A DNA stretch of 64,000 nt from Allomyces macrogynus ATCC 38327 (taxonomy: Eukaryota; Blastocladiomycota; Blastocladiomycetes; Blastocladiales; Blastocladiaceae). A program made the translations under genes and the position numbers. The stretch spans positions 270,739 to 334,738 of the forward strand of contig GG745366.1 of assembly GCA_000151295.1 (NCBI GenBank). The letters run 5' to 3'. Positions 45,774-57,072 of this stretch are shown here, piece after piece. The notes below the pieces were generated by a model. It did not search any database and was not told the DNA's origin. It saw nothing but the letters and a program-made list of their open reading frames with translations. The number at the start of each line of letters is the position of its first letter. Position 1 is the stretch's first letter.

Positions 45774-48679
45774 CCCGTGCGCGCCGTGCTCTGTCGCCAC
45801 GCTCACCGACCAAGCCCGCGCGACTTGTCGACGCGGCTCGCGGGGACCCGTGCCGCGCTCTTGTGTCGCGTTGGCCGCGCCTCGTTTTTCGTATATATTG
45901 CCGCGTCGCCCCCTCTCCATCTCCATCCTCATTCTGCCTGGGACCACGTACCCAAAAGACTGCTTACCGCCCTAGAACCCCCTCGACTCTGCCGTTTCTC
46001 ATGATTATCATTTCCTTGGTCATTTGCTATTTCACGCTCGTTTTCGCGCTTGAGATTCTCGTTTTGGCTTGACCTATTTTTCGTTTCGTTTCTGGCTTGG
46101 ATAATCGCTTGTTTGGTATCACTCGCGCTCGGTTTGGATGGCAACGTTCATTCTATCACGACCATTTCGCGTGCCGCGCTCATCGTCTGTATACATTCTT
46201 CTTGGGCGGTGCGTTCGTCGATAGGGCAAGATTTGCGCGCGAAACATCAGGTTGGGCATGTGCTTCACCCAAGGGCCGAGATGCGCTTGGGTCGCGCACC
46301 GTGCCTGCCGCCATGGCCGGCCGACAAGCACCTACAACGGCGCTCCCAGCTGAAAACCGCATGGACGCCGAGGCAGGGCCACGCCTCAGGCCGTGTCGCT
46401 GGCGCGAAGCGGGCAGGGCAGGCGGATGCCTAACATTGCATCAGGAGTCGTATCACCATGCCATGTCGCTGGCCTATTTGTGCGATCATGTTGGATCGTG
46501 TTTCGGCCAAGACTGAACGGCCTTCATCTTTTCGTTGAGTCGTGGCCGAGAGGAACTGAAGAAGCGGCAAGCAACACGCTGGAACTCCGAAACAACGTCT
46601 TTGCGGCGAGTCCTGATTTCGTATGTCAGCGCGTCATCGCAGCGCGCTTTTTCCTCGTCTCCAGGCTTGCTTCTTGCCGCTCTCTCCCGGGTTCCTTCAA
46701 GGATAAATGCGAGAAATTCTTGGTCATTTGATTATCATCTATGAATCTTTGATTTATTCATCCACCTGCCGGCAGATGCGCTGCAACCGCGCGTCGCCCA
46801 GAACGAAATGCGTGGTCGACGCCGCTGCCTGCAGCCTGGTGTAAATAGAAGCGGACCCAGTGGCCTGCCCTGCAGGCGGTCTGGTCCCCTGCCAGCAGGC
46901 GATGAGGTCCCTTTCCCGCGAGCAGCTGTCCCACTTTGCGGGCTTCGAGGTATTTCAGCGAATGAACAACAAAGTTCATTTCAGCGAAGAACCTCTCGAT
47001 ACACAATATGATTGGTCTCATTGCCAGCAGCGCCAGCAATCCCAGCAGGGTCGCCGCATTGTAAGGGCCACGTACAACAGCCCATCGTTGAAAACCGGGC
47101 GCGGCAGATACAGCGCGGCTCAGTGTTTGCCCTTGAGCCTTGTTGCCCTTGAGCCTTGTTAATGAAAGGCGAGCACGATCGGAAAATGACGACGTCAGCA
47201 CCTCCGGAATGGCGAATTGTCTGCATCACCTGCCACCAAGGCAATGCGAGAATGCCGACCTCGTCATTTTGACCCATGATCTTGGCGACAATTACATGAT
47301 GCCTGCATTGGGTCACGATCGTCGTTGCAAAGGCCATGGGCCGGGTCAAGGTTTCAGAGCAAAATGACAGGCATGCCGACTTCGAGCCTGAGCTAATGTG
47401 GCGGGAATCCAGATGGGCATTGCGTGCTGAGGACTACTCCGAGCGGGATGAACCCAACGCCATCTTCATCGGCATTCCCCCCCCTCCAGCAAGTCTGCTG
47501 AGAGATGCACGTACATCTCGCCATGCGCCGCTTGCACCAACTGGTTGTTGATCTCGGCAACATCCTAGCAACATCCTGGACTTGTGGGGACAGAACGCAT
47601 CTGCCTGTGGGGTACGTTTCATTTCAGCTTAGTCATTTGGTGGATAGACAAAGTTGCGCAAACCGGCGAGGTTGCGCTGGTCAACTGGATGTAACAACAC
47701 CTCGTCCTTCAATGTCGCTGGATACACGTTCGGGTTGTTGAGCCAAGCGACAGGAGCCAAGTAGCAATGTTTGGATGTGCTGCCAATGCTCCGAACGCTT
47801 CAAACATGCAGCAACCGTGTCCCCAGTCATTCCTCCACAAACGACGGGTAGAATTTGGCAACAATCTCACCAAGGACCAGGATTTTGCTGCCAAAGGGAG
47901 TGACAACTCCCATGATATCGCGCAGAAGATCGTCAACCGCTTCCAGTACAAATCGGTGGGCCATGCATGTCGTTTCTGGAGCAAGAATCAAGGGCAATTT
48001 GAACGTCGCATGAGCAGTTCACCGGCCAGGAAGCGACGTTGCTGCAACAGGACCATCCAAGAACAATGGCTCCATGTTGCTCATGGTGGATCAATCGAAA
48101 TGAAATCAAGTGGCGGGAATCTGAAAGCGAGGATCAGCTGCACAAGCTGAGCGTGGGTGCTGTCATGCAGCTGGGCGTGAGCGTGAGGTGCAACTCGGTG
48201 CAAGGAATTGTACAATTGAGCTCGAATACTCGTGTGCCAGTTTCGGTGCAAATACACTCGCTCAAGGAATGGGTGAGGTGGTGTGCAGGTCGCGGTCGTG
48301 GCAGGAGATGTGCGGAGATGAGGAGTGACAAAGTATCGTACTGGTACGCCCGGTTTCCGCTTGGTGACGTGGAACCTTGAATGGCTGCTTCGCTGACACT
48401 CCACGCATGGGATTATGCCAGCGGTTTGGCCATCGCAGAGGGAGAGGACGCTTCTTGTGCGTCTTCGTTTGTACTAGAGATATAGATGTACAGGAAAATG
48501 GAATTGCGCATTGCCGAACTTACAAGCAAAAAAATAAAATGCACTTCAAAGCAAAGCGCCATTGCTCTCCACCACTTGAACCAGCACCGCGACGTCTGCC
48601 CGCGACGGGTCCGGCCCTATCGCCGCGGTCATCGACCTTGCGTCCTTGTTGGCGCACCTTGCCGGCGGTCGTGGTCAAC
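45774..48679. other. Gene-poor interval
   Basis: Nearly 3 kb without a supported gene. The first 300 bp are the AT-rich 3' flank of the Kch1-like gene. The rest has lower GC, no codon bias and only short frames (for example 46860-47162 and 47767-48150) without domains. The word gtggcgggaatc recurs near 47397 and 48109, hinting at diverged duplicated sequence, but no terminal repeats or polymerase/integrase motifs are recognised. Confidence 0.45.
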
Positions 48680-49935
48680 TTAGCACTGCTGAAGCAGCTC
48701 CTCGAGCTCGCGAATGCGCTTGAGCGCCTGCTTGTACTTCTGCTCGGCCGTCTCGACTTTCTCCGTGAGCGCGCGGCACTCCTCCTCGAGCGCCTGCACA
48801 CGCGCCTCCTTGCGTGCGCGCGACATGCGCGCCGAAATCGTGTTGCGAATGCGCTTCTGCTCGGCCACTGGCAGCTGCGAAATCGCCTCTTCGGTCAGGT
48901 CGGCCTCGATCGCCGTGCGCTTCTTGCCCTTGGCGCCGCGCACCGCGTTGATGGGCGCCGTCGGCGCAATAAAGCCCTTGGGCCAAGCACACTCCTTCTC
49001 GGCGAGCGTCGGACAGTTGACGGCCGTCTTGCGCGAATTGAGCGCAATCGTTGGGTTGTCGGCCTGAGCGCGCAGCGGCGGCAGCAGTGGGCCCACGCGT
49101 CGTCGCCTTCTTGGCGNNNNNNNNNNNNNNNNNNNNNNNNNNNNNNNNNNNNNNNNNNNNNNNNNNNNNNNNNNNNNNNNNNNNNNNNNNNNNNNNNNNN
49201 NNNNNNNNNNNNNNNNAAAAAAAAAAAAAAAAAAAACCAAAAAAAAAAATCAAAAGGCGAACAATCACCACGAGTAATGCGCGCCGCGGGCGATGGAGTC
49301 GCGGGCTAGGCCTCTTCCTCGGCCTCAGCCGCGGCGGCGGTGACAAGCGACTCGACCGCCTCGGGCTCCACCGACTCAGGGACCGGCGCCGGCAGCCCGA
49401 GAATGGCATCTGACGGCGTCTCGAACGGGTTCCCGACGTGCTGCCGCGCGCGGCCGATCATCGGGTGCGCGAGGAACGGCACAATTGCTTCAAACACCTT
49501 GATTGCCGCCGCCGCGTCGAACCCGTGGATCGTACCCGTCGCCATCGCGTCGACCACGGGCGCGGGCGCGGCAGTGGTCGTGATACCGTTGCCCGACTCG
49601 AGCACGGGCGCGTCCTCGTCGGCCACGGTGAGCGGGTTGTACGTGTCGGGCGACACGGTCATGGTCACATGCGCGTTGGCCACGGGCATGCCGAACTCGA
49701 CCGTCGCAAACTCGCCTTGCAAGGTTGCGGCATCCGGGCGCGCCGCCGACACGGTCACAGTCGGGGCCACGTCGCCGCGCGCGTCGGCCGTGGTCGACTT
49801 GGGCTCGTCCCAGTCGACAAACGTGTAGTCCTTGAACATGTCGGCCGAGCCGAGCGCGGCCGCGAACTCGTCGGTGCCACCGAGCTGCGGAACGGGGCAG
49901 AGGAAGGGGTCGGCGCCGGATCTGGTGGGGTTCAT
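48680..49935 (-). CDS. Gcn4-like bZIP transcription factor, interrupted by an assembly gap
   Basis: The 5' part (49935 to about 49309) begins MNPTRSGADPFLCPV and contains an acidic/aromatic activation-like patch (MFKDYTFVDWDEP). The 3' part (about 49110-48680) carries the bZIP: basic region KRIRNTISARMSRARKEAR, with the invariant Asn and Arg, then heptads (ALEEECRALTEKVETAEQKY) ending ELEELLQQC. The RNT.SAR.SRARK basic region is Gcn4-like, binding TGACTCA-type sites in general amino-acid control. Between the halves lie a stop in the upstream frame (49308-49306), a T/A homopolymer tract and 100 N. An unseen intron or exon in the gap probably joins them. That the halves are one gene is inference from strand, order and content. 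Confidence 0.75.
49117..49216. other. Scaffold gap (100 N)
   Basis: Exactly 100 undetermined bases, the usual placeholder for a gap of unknown length. The right flank (49217-49248) is almost pure A, so the break was probably caused by a homopolymer. Sequence of the Gcn4-like gene is missing here. Confidence 0.97.
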
Positions 49936-51137
49936 CTTGGGGGACCGCAGAAAACGGATCGTGAATAGTCGGTAGCTCGGTTGGCGGGGGCGGCAAGTGG
50001 GGTGGCCGCCCTTTAATTGGTTTGTGGGCCAACGGCAAGCCGTTCGAGGGCAAGGCGAGGGCCTGTCGCGCGTTCAGTCGCGCACCCAGCGTTGGATGAC
50101 CCGCTGGTGTGGTCGGTGTGGCTTCGCTGACGTGGAGCGCCGTTCGCGTCCTGCACCACCATCGCGCGCGATGCTCCGCCCGCGCGCCACCCGACGATCC
50201 CACGCGCGACATGGAAAATTGTTGGGCACTGCGACCCGCAGCGGCCGCTGTCCTTTCTTCCATAATCTCGTCTCACCGCTTTCGTCTGTTTTGCGTCCTC
50301 AACGAGGACGAGGACGAGACCAGAGAGCCCTTTCTCGGCGATATGGTGAAGGGCCCAAGTCGTCAGCTTTGGTCGGCGAGATGACGGAACGCGTCCCAGC
50401 AGGTCTCCGCGTTTCTTGGATGTGACACAGCCAGCCCGGTCGTCAGGCCGATGCTCCGTACTGCGACGCGATGCCCAGACTCGAACGGGTGGAGAAGATC
50501 GGCGAGTGCGGCCGTTTCATTCTGGCAAGAGAGAGAGGATCGTTGGATTGGGTGGGTGCGTTATAATCGCAACGGTCGTGGTCAATGCTTCCATGACTTG
50601 GTTGACGAACAGACGCAGTTCCCACGACCACGACACGGCAATTTGCCCAGCACCAAGCTGGGGCAAACGCCGCTCATCGCCGTTGGTGCCTTGATTGCGG
50701 GTCCCCTTGGAAGCAAGAGCAACTTCAGGTCACACAGCCTTCAAAGCAGCCAAAGTGAGTGGAGGGCAAAGTGCTTCCAGTGGAGTGGAGGTGCCTTCGT
50801 GTCTTGACAGCGGCTCAGCGACCTCGGGTCTTCCTTGATGTGGTTCATGTCCTCTTCATCTCTTTTGCTTCATTTTGTCGGCCCCAAGTTCAAACCCTTG
50901 CGACGTCGCGCTATGCAACTTTCAACACAGAAACCCTGGTGGCAACAATCCTCCTTTTGCAAACGACAGAGAAAACGGCTTCGCAGCAATCGCTGTTTGA
51001 AGTGGACCCCTCCCCCACCCGTCCAGCTCGCTGCAACTTGCTGCATTCGATCGCCCACAGCGTTTCATCGACATGGCCGACCGCTCGCGGCCCAGCAGCC
51101 TGCTACGCGCGCCCGCCAGTGACTCCTTTGCGCACCA
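49936..51137. other. Divergent intergenic region
   Basis: Promoter of the bZIP gene (leftward) and leader of the acidic/proline-rich gene (rightward). Frames here have no domain support. A MADRS... frame starting at 51073 may be a first exon of the downstream gene, but no unambiguous splice joins it. Confidence 0.4.
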
Positions 51138-52922
51138 ATGGTCTGGCGCTCCGCTACGACGAGCAACTTCAAGCACGGCACCTGCACTGCCGCCACCGGG
51201 CGCCGCAGATCCGAGGGTCAGTGTGACGACCCCGGTTCGCACGGCGGTGGTCGACCCGCGCCGACCGGCCACGGCACCGCGTGCACCGGCCAATACCAGC
51301 ACGTTGTGGTCGTCGCCGTCCTCGTCTGCGGCAGCGGCAGCACAGCGCGCGTATACAGCGACGGGCCCGCACCGGTTCCAAGCATGGCGTACGTCCCGTC
51401 CTTCACCTGGCCGTTGCTTTCCACTGGCCACCAATTCATGCCCGTCTCCCCAATAGCCGCAACTCCCTCGCGCCCGGCGACCCCGACCCCACCGGCGCCA
51501 CGCAGCGCGCGCGCCGTGATCCTGCGCGACGCGTCCCCCGACGACGGCTCCGACCACGGTGACCTGCAGCGCGCGCTGATCCTGTCCCCGCGGCCAGGCC
51601 AGGCAGAGACCTACTCGGACTTGCCCGTCGAGCTCGACCATGACGAGCGCAGTATGGAGGGCGTGCTCGTCGACTTGCTGTTACCCGACGACGACGCGAT
51701 TTGGGCAGACTCGCAGGCACATTTCCTAGACGCCGGGTCGCCGACGAGCCCGCTGCCCGTGCACCACGCGCGGAAACGGCCGCGGGAGGAGGAGGAGGAG
51801 GAGGAGAAGGAGGACGCAGAGGCGACACCGTTCACGCCGGGGGCGTGGTTTGATGACGAGCCGGTTGGTGGAGAGGAGGCGGGGGAGGTCGGTGACGATG
51901 AGGAGGACGAGCCGCTGCTCACGCCGCCGAAGGCCAGGACTCGCGCGGCGATGGTCGATTTGTCGCAGACGTCGATGCGCCGTGCGCAATCGTCGAGCGC
52001 TGCAGCCCCCACGCGGCCTGCGCGGCCGGCACCGGCACGACCGGTATCCACGGACGATGCTCGACGTGCTCTCGCGTCGCCGCGGGCTGTGCAAAGCCAA
52101 TCGCCGCGACCGCCCGTCACCGCCCATCACCCACCGCCGCGCCTGCCCGTTGTCACGCAACATCAATCGTCGCGCCCGCCCGCCGCCGCTTCACACCAGC
52201 AGTCACTCGCCCGTCTCGGCCTGTCCTCGGCGTCGACTCTCGAGCGGCCATTCTCGCAGAATCGCCACACCGCCGCCGCTCCGGCCGCTCCTCTGGCCCC
52301 CACGCAACCGTCGCCACGCGACCAGCGATTCGCGACCCCGCCACCGCCGCCGCCACCCAAATCGCCGCCGCGGCGCGTGCGCGAGGTGATTGTGATCGAG
52401 AGTTGCAGCCAGGAGACGGTGGACGAGGAACTGGCGGCACCGGCGTCAGCGCTCGCTGTCGTGACGGTGGAGAAGGAGGTCGTGGTCTTGGCAACTGCGG
52501 AGTTTGTGGAGGAGGTTCACGACGAGGACGCGGTTCGCAAACGGGATGCCGGTGGAGAGGATGCCGGTGGCGACGCGGACGAGGTCATGGAAGAGTCGGC
52601 CGTCGACGAGACCATGGAGGAGGCCGAACCGAGCGGAGAGGTTCAGGACGAGACGGTTGCGGCTGCCGCGGCCCTGGCGGTCGCTGCGGCCAGGGTGGCC
52701 GCCGAGGCCGAAGAGGAGGAGGAGTTGGTCGCGTCGTTCGATCAGGCCGACGACGAGGTCGATGCGACGCCCGCCGACGAGCTCGACGAAGTGGACGAGT
52801 TGGCGAGCCCGGCCTTGGTCGATGCCGAAATGCCGGACGCGGATCATCAACTCGTCGGTGACAATCACGCGCACCTTGGTGGACTCGACGCTGAAATGGC
52901 CCTGCCACTCCCGGTTCTCGAA

Positions 52923-52953
<31 letters not shown>

Positions 52954-54269
52954 TGGTCATGGACGAGCGAGCGCCCGAACTGAGCGAGTCGGCGTCCGCG
53001 TACGTCCCTTCGTCGCCGCCCACGCGGCACTCGTCCCCGCCAGCGCCCGAGGAAGGCCCCGCCGCGCCGCCAGGGCCCGTCGTGCTCGACAACAACGAGG
53101 AGGAGGATATGCGACCTCCGAGCCCGCCGTCACCCGAGTTTGGCCCCGCGCCGCCACCGCCGCGGCAGCGGAAGCAGCAGCCCGCCGACGAGCCGACACG
53201 GCTCTCGAGCTCGCCGGAGGTCCTCGGCGCCGTACCGTCTCGCGCGCACGATCGAACCTCGCTGGCGCCCGCACCGCCTGCGCGCGAACCTCTGTCGTTC
53301 GCGCACCAACCGCCATCCGTCCTCGACTACGACCAGCCCGCAACCCCACCGCCGCCACCCCCACCCGCCTTCGACCACGACCAGCCCGCGCTCCCACCGC
53401 CGCCCGCCGTCCCGGCGGTCGACGACACGGTCTGGATGTACCAGCTCGCTCTACTCACCTCCGCGCCAGCCCCCATCGTCGCCGAAATCTACTCGGCGTG
53501 CAACTTTTACCGCGACCGCACCGCTGCGGTCCTTGATGGGACCGCGACGAGGGACCAGCTGCTCGCGTGGGTGTGGACGCGCGAGGACGACGCCGACTTG
53601 CAGACTCGCAGGAACGTCGCGGACCTGGAACAGCTCGCGGAGGAGAAGGGCGGCGTCGACCAGCTCCGGCGCCGGTTGGCGGTGCTGCGGATGCAGCGCG
53701 AGCGCGGATGGATGCTGGTGATACCCAGGGATGGGTCGGTGGAGATGGACGCGGCGGGGTACGAGCGGCGGGATGGCTTGTGGGAGCGGATTGAAGATGC
53801 GCGGCGCGTCGTCCGAGCGCGACGGCGCGGAGAGAGTGATGGTGATGGCCGGCAGCGGTTACGCCGCAGGATCGTGAACGGCGGTGTGGTCGCCAGCATG
53901 AACGAAGCAAGTGCAGGCTCAGCTCATGTGCCACCACCGCCCCCGCCCGTCGCAAGCGCGAGTGCCAACGGCGCGCGTGCAATGCCGGCTAGCGTACCAC
54001 CCCCACCCCCACCGGCCGCGGCCGCAAAGAACGGACACCGTGCATGGCCATCCTTTGTGCCGCCTCTACCACCACCATCGGTGTCAGCGGCAGCGACTGC
54101 AACGAACGGCGTGGGAGCACGGCTGTCGTTGGCGCATCCACCCCCACCGCTACCGCCGGCGGCAGCAGGGGTGCGGCGTCGTGTCCCGGCGTCCTTCGCG
54201 GCCGTTGCGGCCGCGTCGACGATGCCGCGTCCGGCCAAGCGGGCCAAAACGCTGGAGTGGGTCGAGTGA
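51138..54269 (+). CDS. Acidic, proline-rich nuclear protein with Rap1 C-terminal-like domain
   Basis: Open to the stop at 54267-54269. The N-terminus is uncertain: ATG candidates are 51073 (other frame), 51138 and 51384. The stretch AYVPSFTWPLLSTGHQ resembles the end of a BRCT fold, and intron 51224-51302 would phase-correctly join QIRGS to HVVVVAVL. The middle is disordered, with a SUMO-interaction-like VIVIES followed by acid, long Glu/Asp runs (LEIDDDDDDDDDVVMDE) and proline tracts. Near the C-terminus, about 53430-53710, the segment YQLALLTSAPAPIVAEIYSA then WVWTREDDADL and VDQLRRRLAVLRMQ resembles the Rap1 C-terminal (RCT) helical domain with its VWT.EDD motif. Rap1 binds telomeres or TRF-like partners. 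A Myb domain is not seen. Identification is tentative; it ends in a KRAK basic patch. Confidence 0.5.
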
Positions 54270-55078
54270 GTGAAAGATCATTCCATCATTTTCCTATTTT
54301 TGAGTGTAATCCAAATGTGCATTTTTTTGTCGGCTTGAAGTCGAGAACTTGTCTGGACCGATCGCGGCTCGCCCTTGTCGGCTCCCGCCTCGCGCCCGGA
54401 TGCATGCAAGGTGAGCCAAGGTGGCACACGTTGACGCAACGCGGCGCGTCATCGTGACGTGGCCCAGGCTGCGCCCCAGGGTTCGCGCCTGGCCCGCCGA
54501 TTCCGAGCCAAGTTGCCACTTTGCGCAGCGAGCAACTGGCTCGACTTGGCTCGGTCCCTGCCGCCGCCACGCTTCAAGTCGTGACGCACGTTGCAGGGGC
54601 GCACGCGATAGAGAGGTTGTTCTTCTGCAGCGCGCGCTTGGGGTTCTGCTGCGGCGTGTGCTAAGGCCTCGCAGCGCAATCGATCTTGAAGCGCCAGGCC
54701 GATCTCAGCGGCCGCGGCCCTGCCTGACGGGCGCCGCGCCGCACGTAGCGCGGGAGCGGGGAACGGGAGCGCGGGCCGCGCGCGAGCGACCCGAGGCGGG
54801 TTGGGGGCCGGCTGCACAACCGCGCTGGACCAAGAGGCAAGCCATGGCGCCGGCGCGACCCGCTCGTGCAGTGTGTGTGCGAGAAGAGGCGCGCGACAAG
54901 GGCAAACGAGGGAGGAAGGGATCGGTTGGAAGGCCGAAGTCGCCGGCCATCGATCACGGCGGCGGTCACACCGGGTGCGTGCGCACGGAGACCTCCGCTG
55001 CCACTGGATGGCTCCTGGTTGCTTTCCGACATTGTCGCGCGCGCCGCGCCAACCAAACCCAAATCGCGCGCGACCTGG

Positions 55079-55085
55079 ATAAATA
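55079..55085 (+). promoter_or_regulatory. TATA-like element of the C2H2 factor gene
   Basis: ataaata within ctggataaatacctg, about 95 bp upstream of the ATG at 55181, in an otherwise GC-rich promoter. Confidence 0.5.
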
Positions 55086-55180
55086 CCTGCCGGGCCCCCC
55101 GTTGGTTGTCGCCCGCCGTATCCCTCGCTCTGTGCGCCGACCCTTCCACCGCTGCTTTCTCGAATCTCATCTCTTCCACC

Positions 55181-56431
55181 ATGGACAACGGTCACTACCC
55201 GCACTACCCGACCGCCGCCTACTCGCCGCGCTCGGCACCCGCGCCCTACTACGCGCCCTACCCGTACCCGTCGTACCCGGCCCCAGCGGCGCCGCCCGCG
55301 TGCCTCGAGCCGACGCCGCGCGCCTACGCGGCCGAGGCTGCCGACGCCTACCTGCACCACCACCATCACCACCATGCGCACCTGGCGTCCCCGCCAACCT
55401 ATCCGGCCATGTACATTGCGCGCTCCCCGCAGTGGGCCCCAAGTCCCGCGCTGTCCGACGTTCCCAAGGCGCCCGTGCCGTGCAGCTGCGGCTGCGCTAC
55501 CACCACCGGGATCCCTGCCCCACCAGTCGCGGCGTACCTGCCGACGCCCGGCACGCCCGTCATGCACGACATGGCCGCCGCCGTGCCGCGCGCTCCCGCG
55601 GCGGAACTCATTGACCCGCCCGTCTTCGACGACGACGACGAGTTCGACGAGACGGAACTGTCGTCGCTTGCCGCGACCGTCTCTCCGCTTCTATTGCCGC
55701 AGCCGGCCGCGCACGCGCCGTCGCCCGTACCTGCCGCGGTGCGGTATGCGCCGCCGCGCCCGCGGCTGCAGCTGTTGCGCGATTTGGTCGACGCGACGTC
55801 GTCTTCCGGCGGGAGTAGTGGCGACGCGAGCGATGATGAGTTTGTCGAGGGTGACGACGTCGAGGTCGCGAGCGCGAGTGCGTGGTCGCCGAAGACCCCT
55901 GCGGTCGCGTCGTGCGCTCCGGCACCTCAACTCGTTTCTGTCCCGCCACCGCCATCGTCCGCGCTCCTCGACACTGCCTCGACCGCCGCGTCCGTACCCG
56001 TCGACCCCACACCGGTGTCGCGCAAGCGCAAGCGCTCCACCACGGCCCCGAGTTCCCCCACTTCCTCCCCCAAATCCTTCCCCTGTCTCGCGCCCGGGTG
56101 CACAAAAGTGTTCACGACCTCGGGCCACCTGCACCGGCACGAGAAGTGCGTGCACGCCAACGAGCGGCCCTTCGCGTGCCCGTTGCCTGGCTGCCGCGCG
56201 CGGTTCTCGCGCAACGATAACCGGTGGCAGCACTACAAGACGCACTTTGCGCCGCGGCGCGCGTTCCGGTACGCGTCGGTCCGGACCACGGCGGCGCTGG
56301 CAGCTGCGCACGCGGCTGCTGCAAAGGCGGCGGCCGATGCGGGGGAGGCAGTGCCGGAGGACGTAGAGCGGGCGGTGAAGCGCGCGCGGGTCGCGGCCCA
56401 GCAGGAGCAAATGGAGGGCGCGGAGGCGTGA
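55181..56431 (+). CDS. C2H2 zinc-finger transcription factor, Msn2-like fingers
   Basis: Single exon, 416 aa, starting MDNGHYPHYPTAAYSPRSAP after the context tccaccATGg. The first 100 residues are Pro/Tyr/Ala rich with a run of seven His. An acidic patch (DDDDEFDETELSS) and a second one (DASDDEFVEGDDVE) are candidate activation regions. A basic segment (SRKRKRS) precedes two fingers: CLAPGC...HLHRHEKCVH and CPLPGC...NRWQHYKTH, joined by the linker ANERPFA. The linker and the second finger (RFSRNDNRWQHYKTH) resemble Msn2/Msn4 and related stress regulators, although the C-x4-C spacing differs from the C-x2-C of Msn2. Likely a nuclear activator. The C-terminus is Ala-rich helix ending in KRARVAAQQEQ. 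Confidence 0.82.
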   Translation: MDNGHYPHYPTAAYSPRSAPAPYYAPYPYPSYPAPAAPPACLEPTPRAYAAEAADAYLHHHHHHHAHLASPPTYPAMYIARSPQWAPSPALSDVPKAPVPCSCGCATTTGIPAPPVAAYLPTPGTPVMHDMAAAVPRAPAAELIDPPVFDDDDEFDETELSSLAATVSPLLLPQPAAHAPSPVPAAVRYAPPRPRLQLLRDLVDATSSSGGSSGDASDDEFVEGDDVEVASASAWSPKTPAVASCAPAPQLVSVPPPPSSALLDTASTAASVPVDPTPVSRKRKRSTTAPSSPTSSPKSFPCLAPGCTKVFTTSGHLHRHEKCVHANERPFACPLPGCRARFSRNDNRWQHYKTHFAPRRAFRYASVRTTAALAAAHAAAAKAAADAGEAVPEDVERAVKRARVAAQQEQMEGAEA

Positions 56432-57072
56432 GTGAGGACAAGGAGATGGGCGAAAAAGTTTTTGGTTTGGGTTTGCGACGGGGGCTCTTTCCGTTCCCGT
56501 CGGTTTGGGTCGCGGTTAAGTTCAATTGGACGGACGGAGGCCCGCGGCTCATTGTGTTGGCCCGTCGCGCGCGAATTTGGTTGTTTCTTTTCCGTCGAGG
56601 TTGTGTAAGTTCATGGCGTCTTCATTTCATTTTCATCATAAACACCCCACCGTTTTGCATTGTGTGGTCCTGTGGCACAGCTCGTTTTCATTTCATTCCA
56701 GGAGCGTGTGCTCCGGCCAAGGGAAGAGGAGCGGAGAAGGCCGATCGGCCGGCCGGGTGCGAGACGCGTGGGACGCGTGGGAGCCGCGCACGGTCGCGGT
56801 GGTGTGACAGTCACGTTGTCCGCGGGACAGTCGCGCGTCGGCCGCGTTCTCAGCGCCGCTCCCTCCGCTCGCTGCCCCGCCGTCCGCCCCGCTTCGACGA
56901 CCTCCTGCACGGCGTCCCTACGCGCCGCGTCGCGCTCACGCCGCCCCCTTCCACCACCGCGACACCGGCTGCGACTCCCCGCATTCGACCGTGCCAATTC
57001 CGCTCCAACCCGGCTTGCTCCACGGCCTTGTCCACTCGTCCTTGATCCAACCCCACCACCGTCCCACACGCC

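Noticed and set aside
49217..49248. Poly-A tract as a retroposon tail
   Set aside because: It abuts the N gap, has no target-site duplication or element body, and is better explained as the homopolymer that ended the contig.
55350..55385. Poly-His run as an artificial tag
   Set aside because: It is embedded in a Pro/Tyr/Ala-rich natural low-complexity region with mixed CAC/CAT codons.
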